From the NCBI GenBank assembly GCA_035711465.1, contig DASTCC010000117.1, positions 1 to 7,868 of the forward strand: DNA of 7,868 nucleotides, in the 5' to 3' direction. This stretch comes from DASTCC01 sp035711465 (lineage in GTDB: Bacteria; Acidobacteriota; Vicinamibacteria; Vicinamibacterales; SCN-69-37). Below are positions 1 through 6,391 of this stretch, in pieces. Every line of letters begins with the position of its first letter. Within the stretch, counting starts at the first letter, position 1. Both the position numbers and the translations under genes were made by a program. The notes under the pieces are model-generated. The model was not told the DNA's origin, made no database searches, and saw only the letters and a program-made list of their open reading frames with translations.

Positions 1-1
1 T

Positions 2-1138
2 CGGCTGATGCCGACGCACGGCACCTGTATGGTGATGGGCACGGCCAGCACGATGGCGTGCCTCGCCGAAGCGCTCGGGTTCGTCCTGCCCGGCGGCAGC
101 ACGATTCCCGCCGTGCACTCGGAGCGGCTCCGCTTCGGCGAAGAAACCGGACGCCGCGCGGTCGAGATGGCGAAAGTCCGAGGGCCGACGGCGCGGTCGC
201 TCGTCACCGCTGGCGCGATCGGCAACGCCGTGACCGTGCTGCAGGCGGTCGGCGGCTCGACCAACGCGCTCATCCATCTCGCGGCTATCGCCGGCCGCGC
301 CGGCCTCGCGCTCGATCTGGATCTCGTCGATCGCATCGGACGGACGACGCCGGTGCTCGTCGATCTGAAACCGATCGGCGCCGGCTTCATGGAGGACTTT
401 CACCGGGCGGGCGGCCTGCCCGCGCTGATGCGCACGCTGCTCCCCGCACTCGACGGCGCCGCCATCCAGAGCGATGGACGCCGCCTCGACGAGGTCGTCG
501 GCGACTGGCCGGCGTGGAGCGATCGCCGGGTGATTCGGACGATGGACGATCCGGTGGCGGCGAGTGAAGCGCTGGTGACGCTGCGGGGATCGCTCGCGCC
601 CGACGGCGCGGTGTTCAAGCGTGCCGCCGCATCTGCCGGCCTGCTCCAGCACGAAGGGCCGGCGCTCGTCTTCGACGATCTCGACGACCTCGCGGCGCGG
701 CTCGACGATCCGTCGCTGCCGGTGACGCCGAATCACGTGCTGATCCTGCGCGGCTCCGGTCCGATTGGCGCCGGGATGCCCGAAGCGGGATCGATCGCGA
801 TTCCGACGAAGCTCGCCCGCGCCGGCGTGAAGGACATGGTGCGCGTGTCCGACGCGCGCATGAGCGGCACGGCCTACGGCACGGTGATCCTGCACGTTGC
901 GCCGGAGTCCGCCGCTGGCGGTCCGCTCGCGCTCGTGCGCGACGGCGATCGTATCCGTCTCGACACCGCCGGCCGTCGACTGGATCTGCTCGTCGACGAG
1001 CGCGAGCTCACACGCCGCCGTGAGGCGCTGTCGCCGCCGCCGCGGCCCGCGCGCGGCTACGCGCGGCTGCACGCCGAGCACGTGCTCCAGGCGAATCGCG
1101 GCTGCGATTTCGACTTTCTCGTCGACGCGGGCGACTGA
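2..1138 (+). CDS. IlvD/Edd-family sugar-acid (aldonate) dehydratase, 5' truncated by window
   Basis: This is the C-terminal part of a dehydratase that removes water from an aldonic acid (arabonate, xylonate, galactonate or fuconate type) to give a 2-keto-3-deoxy acid, in the cytoplasm. The reading frame is open from base 2, so the ATG at 8 is internal. About 378 residues are seen, against roughly 570-600 for the family. The Cys codon at 26-28, in the motif THGTCMVMGTASTM, is the third Fe-S cluster ligand. Other family blocks are GGSTNALIHLAAIAGRAG, MEDFHRAGGLPALM, GMPEAGS and VRVSDARMSGTAYG, the last holding the catalytic Ser (codon 863-865). The C-terminal signature ends in HVLQANRGCDFDFL. 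The ARMSGTAYG and C-terminal motifs match sugar-acid dehydratases rather than the branched-chain amino-acid enzyme IlvD, which usually has SDGRFSGG. The first two cluster cysteines lie outside the window. The exact sugar substrate is unknown. Confidence 0.92.
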   Translation, partial: RLMPTHGTCMVMGTASTMACLAEALGFVLPGGSTIPAVHSERLRFGEETGRRAVEMAKVRGPTARSLVTAGAIGNAVTVLQAVGGSTNALIHLAAIAGRAGLALDLDLVDRIGRTTPVLVDLKPIGAGFMEDFHRAGGLPALMRTLLPALDGAAIQSDGRRLDEVVGDWPAWSDRRVIRTMDDPVAASEALVTLRGSLAPDGAVFKRAAASAGLLQHEGPALVFDDLDDLAARLDDPSLPVTPNHVLILRGSGPIGAGMPEAGSIAIPTKLARAGVKDMVRVSDARMSGTAYGTVILHVAPESAAGGPLALVRDGDRIRLDTAGRRLDLLVDERELTRRREALSPPPRPARGYARLHAEHVLQANRGCDFDFLVDAGD

Positions 1139-1143
1139 TCGGC

Positions 1144-1989
1144 ATGTCGGCCGGCTGGGACTGCCACGCCCATGTCATCGGAGATCCGGATCGCTTCCCC
1201 TTCTGGCCCGGGCGAAGCTACACGCCGGCGACCGCGACGCTCGAGTCGTACCTTGCGATGCTGGATCGCTTCGGCCTGGCGCGCGGCGTGCTGATTCAGC
1301 CGAGCGTCTACGGATTCGATCACCGGTGTCTACTGGACGCGCTCGATCGCGCGGACGGCCGCCTGCTCGGCATCGCGGTGCCGGCGCCGGACATCGCGAT
1401 CCGCGACCTCGAGTCGATGCATCGCCGCGGCATCCGCGGCGTGCGCTGCAATCTGATCAACCCCGGCGGCCTCGCGCCCGGCGTCGTCGCCGCCTGGCAG
1501 CCGACGATGCGTGAGCTCGGCTGGCATGTCGAGCTCCAGATTGGCATCGCAGGCGTCGAGAGCCTGGCGGCGTTCGTCGGCCAGTTCGACGTGCCGGTCG
1601 TCATCGATCACCTGGGCCGCCCGCCGGCAGGGACGATCGATCCGGCGTCAGGTCCGGCGCACGAGCTGGTCGAGCTCGTTCGGCGTTCGGCCTGCTTCGT
1701 GAAGATCTCGGCGCCGTATCGATCGTCGGCGGGGCCGGCGCCCTGGTCCGACGTCAGCCCGCTCGCGCGCGCGCTGATCGCGGCCAATCCGCGCCGATGT
1801 CTGTGGGGCAGCGACTGGCCTCACGTGGACACCGCGGCCCCCGTGCGGACGGCCGACGTGGTCGCGGCATTCTCGAACTGGTGCGGTGAGCCTGCCCTGG
1901 AAGCGCAGGTCCTCGGACAGACCCCGCTGGACCTCTTCGGATCGTCCCCGGAGAGCGGGCGCGGAGGCGCGGCACGATCCCTGCAGTGA
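1144..1989 (+). CDS. Amidohydrolase-superfamily lactonase (COG3618, LigI/2-pyrone-4,6-dicarboxylate hydrolase-like)
   Basis: This is a 281-residue TIM-barrel hydrolase of the Amidohydrolase_2 family, predicted to open a lactone in the cytoplasm. The HxH pair of strand 1 is H8/H10 in WDCHAHV. The strand-5 His is H156 in VVIDHLGRP, and the strand-8 Asp is D224 in LWGSDWPH. FPFWPGRSYTP (about residues 19-29) and GIRGVRCNL (R98, R101) are hallmarks of the branch containing LigI and sulfomuconolactone hydrolase; these arginines and R159 probably bind a carboxylate. The ATG lies five bases after the dehydratase stop with no strong ribosome site, which suggests translational coupling. Next to a sugar-acid dehydratase, a sugar-lactone hydrolase role (as for L-fuconolactonase, same COG) is as plausible as an aromatic-ring lactone role. 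The tail after about residue 262 is low in complexity and may be disordered. The family is confident; the substrate is not. Confidence 0.88.
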   Translation: MSAGWDCHAHVIGDPDRFPFWPGRSYTPATATLESYLAMLDRFGLARGVLIQPSVYGFDHRCLLDALDRADGRLLGIAVPAPDIAIRDLESMHRRGIRGVRCNLINPGGLAPGVVAAWQPTMRELGWHVELQIGIAGVESLAAFVGQFDVPVVIDHLGRPPAGTIDPASGPAHELVELVRRSACFVKISAPYRSSAGPAPWSDVSPLARALIAANPRRCLWGSDWPHVDTAAPVRTADVVAAFSNWCGEPALEAQVLGQTPLDLFGSSPESGRGGAARSLQ

Positions 1990-2048
1990 ATCGAGTAATC
2001 CCGGCCCTGCGGCCGGCCTCCACGATTCTCAGGAAAGCGGGGCATGGC

Positions 2049-2543
2049 ATGGCGATTCCAATGCAAGCGGGACGGGCGCACTACGTCGAGACGCCCGGGC
2101 TCAGCGACACGATTCCGCGCGCGCAGGCGCTCGAGCTGCTCCTCGCGCGGATAATCTTCGGCGGGTACTTTCTCTACAGCGGCATCAATCATTTCCTTCA
2201 CGTTCCGCAGATGGCCATCGGCGTCGCGGCGAAGGGCCTGCCGCTGCCGGAAGCGGCGATCATCGGCACTGGATTGTTGCTGGCCTTCGGCGGTCTCAGC
2301 ATTCTAATCGGCTGGCGGCCGGACCTCGGCGCGCTCGCGATCGTCATCTTTCTGCTCGGCGTGACGCCGATCATGCACGCCTTCTGGAACGAGACCGATC
2401 CCATGGCGCGTATGAATCAGCAAGCTCATTTCCTGAAGAACGTCGGCTTGCTGGCCGGCGCGATCTTCGCGGCGGCGGCGCCGCAGCCGTGGCCGTACTC
2501 GGTGGCGGCGCGCCGCACGATGGAGCCCGCACTCAGGGCCTGA
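2049..2543 (+). CDS. DoxX-family four-helix membrane protein
   Basis: This is a 164-residue integral membrane protein resembling the DoxX family, whose members are small inner-membrane proteins linked to quinone or redox functions and often unassigned. Four hydrophobic segments lie at about residues 28-46, 69-88, 92-110 and 128-144. The first ends in the typical RIIFGGYFLYSGINHF block; HFLKNVGLLAGAIF marks the last helix. ATG 2049 is chosen because AGGAAAG (2031-2037) lies upstream and the family normally has a short N-terminus. A GTG at 1986 in the same frame overlaps the stop of the amidohydrolase gene (GTGA) and would add 21 residues of no recognisable type; it cannot be excluded. The gene probably belongs to the same transcript as the two enzymes, but its job there is not evident. 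The C-terminus is basic (AARRTM) and probably cytoplasmic. Confidence 0.85.
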   Translation: MAIPMQAGRAHYVETPGLSDTIPRAQALELLLARIIFGGYFLYSGINHFLHVPQMAIGVAAKGLPLPEAAIIGTGLLLAFGGLSILIGWRPDLGALAIVIFLLGVTPIMHAFWNETDPMARMNQQAHFLKNVGLLAGAIFAAAAPQPWPYSVAARRTMEPALRA

Positions 2544-2606
2544 ACCCGCCGGTGCCGGGGCTGGCGTCGATCGGCCAGGTGAAAGGGCGGCGTCTGGCGT
2601 TACGAT

Positions 2607-2611
2607 GAAGG
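2607..2611 (+). promoter_or_regulatory. Ribosome binding site GAAGG for the GTG-started glycosyltransferase
   Basis: GAAGG lies nine bases before the GTG at 2621 and is the only Shine-Dalgarno-like match in the 77-base gap (2544-2620). It decides the start, since no in-frame ATG is available nearby. TACGAT at 2601-2606 resembles a -10 box, but no good -35 sits at the right distance, so a promoter in this gap is only a possibility. Confidence 0.5.
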
Positions 2612-2620
2612 CTCAGTCGG

Positions 2621-4438
2621 GTGCCTTCCATCAGCACGTCCGTTCTCACACGAGCTCTCCCTCACCTGTTCGCGCTGGCGATCGCTCTCTACGGCGGGCT
2701 GCTGCGGCTCGACGCGTTCGTCGGCAAGTACGGCGTCATCGAGCAGCCCGCCCTTGTTCGCGTCGCCACGCGTGACGTCGCGCCGATTGCCGCCAGCCTG
2801 CGCCCGTCGCGCGTGGAGTGGAAACGCGAAGCGAACCCCTTCGTCGGCGGCGATCCCTACAACTACCTGCGCTTCGCGCGGGAGATGACGTCCTTCTACC
2901 AGCCGCACGTGCGCGAGCCAGTCTTTCTCGCGTTGACCCGCGGCTCGCTGTGGCTGACGGGCAACCAGGACATCGGGGTCGGTGTCGCCTCGGCGATCGG
3001 CTCGACGCTGGCGATCTACGGCGTCTTCCTGCTCGGCGCGGCGATCTTCTCGCCGCTCTGCGGTCTCGTGGCCGGGGCGCTGTTCGCGATCGAGCTCGAG
3101 GTCATCACCTGGGCGCCCGACGGCTGGCGCGACGACACCTTCACCGCGACGGTCGTGTTCGCCGCGTGGTCGCTGATCCGGCTGCGGCAGGATCCGACAT
3201 TCTCGCGCGCGCTCGCCGCCGGCGTGCTCTGCGGGGTCTCGTGTCTGACGCGCATCACCGCGGTGACGTTCATCGTGCCGGCGATGATCTGGATGCTGAT
3301 CGACAACGCGCCCTCCGCACGCCGCCGGCTGCTGTCTCGTCTCGGGCTCGCAACGGCCATGGCGGTCGCGGTGGCCGGACCGTATCTCGTCAGCTGTGCG
3401 ATCGCGACCGGCGATCCGCTGTTCGCGATCAACTACCACACCGTCTATTACCGCGCCGCCGAGGGCGTGGCGTTCGATCAGCCGATGAGCGCCGCCGGGT
3501 ATCTGCGCAGCAAGATGGCGGCGCGACCGATCGGCGTCATCGACACCGCCTTTATCGGGCTGTTCGTGCAGCCCTTCGCCGGCAAGTGGAACGGCTTCGA
3601 TGCCTGGCTGCCGTATCTGGGCGCGATTCTGCGCTCGCTGAGCATCGCCGGTCTCGCGATATACCCGGCCTTTCGTGATGGACGGCTGACCCTCGTGATC
3701 CTGCTCGGCTCGCTCGTGCCGTACATGGTCACGTGGAATCTCGGCGACGGCAGCGCGTTCAGGTTCACGATGCACGCGTATCCGTTCTTTCTGGTCGCGG
3801 CGGCGATGGCGCCGATCGGTCTCGTCCGGTTCGCTGCGAATCGGTGGCGCGATCGTTCATGGCAGTGGCCGGCGCGGCCGCGTCACATCGCCTGGACGGC
3901 CGCGGTCGCACTGACGGCGTTCCTCTGCGGCGTCACTGCTTACTACAGCCTGCCGTGGTACGTCGTGCGCGAGAACATCGCCGCCGGCGAAGCGACGAGC
4001 CTGGACACGGGCCCGCGCGATCGGGTGTTCTTCGGCGACGGCTGGTCGCCCCCCCACGCCGACGGCATCGTCGTCCGCGTCGCGACCGCGAGTCCCGCGC
4101 GCGTGTCCGTGCCGCTTCCGGCTCAACGCGCGTACGATCTCGTTCTGCGCATCGATCCTGTGGTCCCCGAGCAGCCGACGACGGTGCAGGTGCTGTTCAA
4201 CCAGCGGCAGGCGGCGACGCTGACGCTGACCTCGAATCCAGAGCGCATGGGTTCCTACCGGATTTCGTTGCCGGCGTCGATGGTTCGCGCTGGCAACAAC
4301 GAGCTCGCGATCGTCACCGACCCGATGGTGAATGCCGCGACCGCGGGCCCCCGCTTCTCATGGCTCGATCCGGCATCCCGGCTCGGCGTGCGCCTCTGGT
4401 ACGTGCGCGTGCTGCCAGACCTCAGCCCGGGTTCCTGA
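2621..4438 (+). CDS. GT-C (GT39/ArnT/PMT-like) membrane glycosyltransferase with C-terminal beta-rich domain
   Basis: This 605-residue polytopic inner-membrane protein is predicted to move a sugar from a polyprenyl-phosphate donor to a periplasmic acceptor. About eleven hydrophobic segments occupy residues 10-450. The first periplasmic loop carries GGDPYNYLRFAREM, with D78 a candidate catalytic acid, followed by REPVFLAL (R98-E99-P100), the GT39 'RPP'-like site. The second loop has PDGWRDDTF (D167, R170, D171), matching the G-x-R-D/E element of the fold. A later RFTMHAYPFFLVAAA segment is also typical. After the last helix, residues from about 465 form a soluble tail beginning FFGDGWSPPHADG and ending with SYRISLPASMVRAGNNELAIV, a jelly-roll-like pattern seen at the ends of other glycan-related membrane proteins. 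The start is GTG with GAAGG nine bases upstream. Acceptor and sugar are unknown. Codon usage matches neighbours. Confidence 0.8.
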   Translation: MPSISTSVLTRALPHLFALAIALYGGLLRLDAFVGKYGVIEQPALVRVATRDVAPIAASLRPSRVEWKREANPFVGGDPYNYLRFAREMTSFYQPHVREPVFLALTRGSLWLTGNQDIGVGVASAIGSTLAIYGVFLLGAAIFSPLCGLVAGALFAIELEVITWAPDGWRDDTFTATVVFAAWSLIRLRQDPTFSRALAAGVLCGVSCLTRITAVTFIVPAMIWMLIDNAPSARRRLLSRLGLATAMAVAVAGPYLVSCAIATGDPLFAINYHTVYYRAAEGVAFDQPMSAAGYLRSKMAARPIGVIDTAFIGLFVQPFAGKWNGFDAWLPYLGAILRSLSIAGLAIYPAFRDGRLTLVILLGSLVPYMVTWNLGDGSAFRFTMHAYPFFLVAAAMAPIGLVRFAANRWRDRSWQWPARPRHIAWTAAVALTAFLCGVTAYYSLPWYVVRENIAAGEATSLDTGPRDRVFFGDGWSPPHADGIVVRVATASPARVSVPLPAQRAYDLVLRIDPVVPEQPTTVQVLFNQRQAATLTLTSNPERMGSYRISLPASMVRAGNNELAIVTDPMVNAATAGPRFSWLDPASRLGVRLWYVRVLPDLSPGS

Positions 4439-4466
4439 TTCGAGCAGCGCAAGCTACAGTCTGAAT

Positions 4467-5198
4467 ATGCGCGTCGGTGAGCTGATGAGAATGTCAGTGG
4501 CAGTGGTGTCGCTGGCGGCTATCTCCGCGTCCTGTGACAACACGACCGAACCTACCAGCGAGGACGGGACCTATACCTTCGACTTCGCGTCCGGACCGCA
4601 GTCGTGGGAAGCCGGGTTCGCGGACTATCCCCAGGGTCAGCAGGCGTTCTTCGAGCTGACGTCGTCGTTCTCGCCGCTGCCGGCGCCGCTCGGACCAGGA
4701 CGCTCGGCGTGGTTCCTCTCCGGCAACAACCTCAGCGACGACCTGTTCATGTACATCGCCCGCCGCGTCACCGGTCTGACGCCGCGACGTCAGTATCGGG
4801 CGACGTTCGCCGTGGAGATTGCGACCGACGTGCCCGCCGGCTGCGGCGGCGTCGGCGGATCGCCGGGCGAATCGGTCTTCCTCAAGGCCGGCGCCTCGAC
4901 CAGCGAACCGACCCCCACCGTCGACGAGCTCGGTCACGTACGGCTGACGATCGACAAGGGCAATCAGGCCGTCGGCGGCGCCAACGCCGTGGTGCTCGGC
5001 ACGATCGAGAACACGATTCCCTGTTCCGCCGGCCGGCGCGAGTGGCAACTGAAGTCGTTCTCGAGCGCAGCGAACGTGCTGACCGTCTCCGCCGACGCGA
5101 CCGGCGCCGTCTGGCTGATCGCCGGCACCGACTCGGGCTTCGAAGCGACGACGTCGATCTTCTTCACGCGATTCAGCGTGGCGTTCGAGCGCCAGTGA
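4467..5198 (+). CDS. Putative secreted lipoprotein of unknown function
   Basis: This 243-residue protein starts with a short basic region (MRVGELMRM), a hydrophobic stretch and a lipobox-like ISASC at residues 19-23, so it is probably exported and lipid-anchored at C23; Ser at -3 makes the lipobox imperfect. The mature part is Gly/Ser/Thr-rich and looks all-beta. Distinct blocks are FDFASGPQSWEAGFADYP, NNLSDDLFMYIARRVTGLTPRRQY, CGGVGGSPGESVFLKAG, DKGNQAVGGANAVVLG and GTDSGFEATTSIFF (D222 to F225 in the last). They resemble a recurrent family of uncharacterised bacterial proteins; no enzyme motif was recognised. C126 and C186 could form a disulfide. ATG 4467 has no obvious ribosome site; ATGs at 4485 and 4491 follow GGTGAG (4476-4481), and 4485 keeps a positive charge before the hydrophobic stretch, so it is a real alternative. 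The gene lies 28 bases after the glycosyltransferase and may be co-transcribed. Confidence 0.75.
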   Translation: MRVGELMRMSVAVVSLAAISASCDNTTEPTSEDGTYTFDFASGPQSWEAGFADYPQGQQAFFELTSSFSPLPAPLGPGRSAWFLSGNNLSDDLFMYIARRVTGLTPRRQYRATFAVEIATDVPAGCGGVGGSPGESVFLKAGASTSEPTPTVDELGHVRLTIDKGNQAVGGANAVVLGTIENTIPCSAGRREWQLKSFSSAANVLTVSADATGAVWLIAGTDSGFEATTSIFFTRFSVAFERQ

Positions 5199-5216
5199 TA
5201 TGACCGCCGGTGCGAC

Positions 5217-6299
5217 TCAGCGCGACGGCGTGCTCACCCAGCGCCCGATCAGAGGCAACACCTGGTTTTCGAGCCTGGACCACAGGCGATCCCGATGATC
5301 TCCGTCAAAAACGTCGAGGCTGTGCGGTATCTCCAACGAGGCCAGCTCGCCAGACAGTCGCTGCGTGCCGATGCGAATGTGGGAGAACTGATCGCGGATG
5401 CCGTAGTCCAGCGCGATCCCGCGAAGCCGTCGAAGGTTGGCGGGCGACGGCAGATTGCCAACTATCATCGCCCGCGTCCATTGCGAATACGCGGGCTCCT
5501 GGGGCGAAATCCTGCCATTTGTCGACGTGAATGGCAGGTCCACGAAGAGCGGCGGGCGCTGAGGGTTGGGGGAAAACGCCGCCGCCAGCGCGATCATGCT
5601 GATCGGATATACGTTGCCGCGCTTTGCCTGCGCCACGAGCGAAGGCAGCGTCGCGTCCGTGAGCTGGGACCAGACCTCGTTGGCGGCTGACAGATCGCCC
5701 TCGAGCGAGAGGCAGCACGGCGACATCGCGTACACGGCACCGAACACCTCCGGATGCCGCGCCGCGAGCACGATCGCACCGTAGCCGCCCATCGAGTGAC
5801 CGGCTATCACCCGGCCGGCTGCGCTGCGAACGACCGCGAACGCGTCCTCGACAGCCGAGACCACCTCAACGCTCAGGAACGTCTCCCAATCGCCCGATAG
5901 CGGTGACTTCACGTACATCGATCCGCCGTACGGCGTCATCGCCGTAGGCATGACGACGAGCATCGGCGGCAGCAGCTTGTGCTCGATGAGGCGGTCCAGC
6001 ACCACCTTGACCGTCGGCCCTTGCTGCGTCCAATCAGCGCTCGTCCCGCCGATGCCATGGAGAAGGTACAGAGTCGGCAGCGGAGAGCTGCCGGCCGCGG
6101 CGGGCACGTACACCTCGACGCGCTGAGACGTTGGTACCTTGAGGAGATTGCCGGCAAGCGCCTTGCTTTCGACCTGGATGCTCACGACCCGTGATTCGGG
6201 CGATTGACGGTGCGGGACCGCACGCTCCGAGCCGGCCACGAGGCCGGCGCCAGTCGAGAGCAGAACCAGGACCACCAGGGTCCGTCTAATCCGTCGCAT
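5217..6299 (-). CDS. Exported alpha/beta-hydrolase esterase (putative esterase family PF00756, CE1-like)
   Basis: This 360-residue protein belongs to the esterase D/S-formylglutathione hydrolase/feruloyl-esterase type of alpha/beta hydrolase and should cleave an ester bond outside the cytoplasm. An N-terminal signal (RRIRR followed by LVVLVLLSTGAGLVAG, ending near residue 23) indicates export; no lipobox is seen. LLHGIGG (79-85) is the oxyanion-hole loop and GHSMGGYGA (168-175) carries nucleophile S169. D303 in YGIRDQF and H335 in FDGDHRDRL complete a plausible triad in the expected order. Length is above the common 250-300, from the signal peptide and an insertion around residues 200-275. 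The ATG has a near-perfect ribosome site (AAGGAGGT). The gene is divergent from the winged-helix regulator and convergent with the putative lipoprotein gene, whose stop is 18 bases away. Substrate (acyl-carbohydrate, mycolate-like ester, simple ester) is not decidable from sequence. Confidence 0.88.
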   Translation of the reverse strand: MRRIRRTLVVLVLLSTGAGLVAGSERAVPHRQSPESRVVSIQVESKALAGNLLKVPTSQRVEVYVPAAAGSSPLPTLYLLHGIGGTSADWTQQGPTVKVVLDRLIEHKLLPPMLVVMPTAMTPYGGSMYVKSPLSGDWETFLSVEVVSAVEDAFAVVRSAAGRVIAGHSMGGYGAIVLAARHPEVFGAVYAMSPCCLSLEGDLSAANEVWSQLTDATLPSLVAQAKRGNVYPISMIALAAAFSPNPQRPPLFVDLPFTSTNGRISPQEPAYSQWTRAMIVGNLPSPANLRRLRGIALDYGIRDQFSHIRIGTQRLSGELASLEIPHSLDVFDGDHRDRLWSRLENQVLPLIGRWVSTPSR

Positions 6300-6302
6300 G
6301 AG

Positions 6303-6310
6303 ACCTCCTT
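6303..6310 (-). promoter_or_regulatory. Strong Shine-Dalgarno (AAGGAGGT) of the esterase gene
   Basis: On the minus strand AAGGAGGT is followed by CTC and the ATG at 6299. It is the strongest ribosome site in the window and fixes the esterase start. Most other genes here have weak sites, so the esterase may be translated well once transcribed. Confidence 0.8.
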
Positions 6311-6329
6311 GACGCGTGTCGCGCGCGTC
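6311..6329 (-). promoter_or_regulatory. GC-rich hairpin directly upstream of the esterase ribosome site
   Basis: GACGCG and CGCGTC form a perfect six-base-pair stem around a seven-base loop. On the minus strand the 3' arm ends exactly where the AAGGAGGT begins. It would lie in the esterase mRNA leader, if transcription starts upstream of it, and could stack on or affect access to the ribosome site. GC-rich sequence makes such short stems common, so function is uncertain. Confidence 0.35.
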
Positions 6330-6339
6330 GTGGAACCAT

Positions 6340-6354
6340 ACGAGCGACGTTCGT
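6340..6354. promoter_or_regulatory. Imperfect 15-bp palindrome in the divergent promoter region
   Basis: ACGAGCG and CGTTCGT are seven-base arms around a single central A, with one mismatch. It sits in the shared esterase/regulator promoter region and overlaps the first GTGAAT repeat by two bases (6353-6354). It could be a dimer binding site or chance. Confidence 0.3.
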
Positions 6355-6390
6355 GAATGCCCGGTGAAATCGAGGTGAATCGCGGTGAAT
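6353..6390 (+). promoter_or_regulatory. Four helically phased GTGAA(T/A) direct repeats, candidate operator
   Basis: GTGAAT at 6353, GTGAAA at 6364, GTGAAT at 6375 and GTGAAT at 6385 are spaced 11, 11 and 10 bases apart, one helical turn each. The last three are preceded by G (GGTGAA). OmpR-type winged helices bind direct repeats head-to-tail at about this spacing, and the gene immediately downstream encodes such a domain, so autoregulation is a natural inference. The array ends two bases before the regulator ATG and lies 54-91 bases upstream of the esterase ATG. Bound protein would therefore block the regulator start and could sit at an activating position for the esterase. The last two copies (GGTGA) may also serve as ribosome sites. 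Confidence 0.55.
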
Positions 6391-6391
6391 C

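Noticed and set aside
58..567. Alternative plus-strand frame inside the dehydratase gene
   Set aside because: Arg/Pro-rich frame-shifted shadow of the well-supported dehydratase frame.
1986..2048. GTG 1986 as the DoxX start
   Set aside because: The GTGA overlap with the upstream stop is attractive, but the nearest GGAGG (1963-1967) is 18 bases away and the extra 21 residues do not resemble the family. Kept as an alternative, not the call.
2601..2606. TACGAT as a -10 promoter box before the glycosyltransferase
   Set aside because: No credible -35 at 16-18 bases; GC-rich genomes give such hexamers by chance.
2600..3775. Long minus-strand open frame (391 codons) opposite the glycosyltransferase
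   Set aside because: Its translation is rich in Arg, Glu, Asp, Gly, His and Gln with no fold signal, typical of the reverse of a high-GC membrane-protein gene. The plus strand there has clear GT39 motifs.
4332..4466. Upstream ATG 4332 as the start of the lipoprotein gene
   Set aside because: It would overlap the end of the glycosyltransferase by over 100 bases and bury the signal peptide inside the protein.
5203..5211. ACCGCCGGT palindrome as a bidirectional terminator between convergent genes
   Set aside because: Only four base pairs with a one-base centre and no T-tract; too short to form a hairpin.
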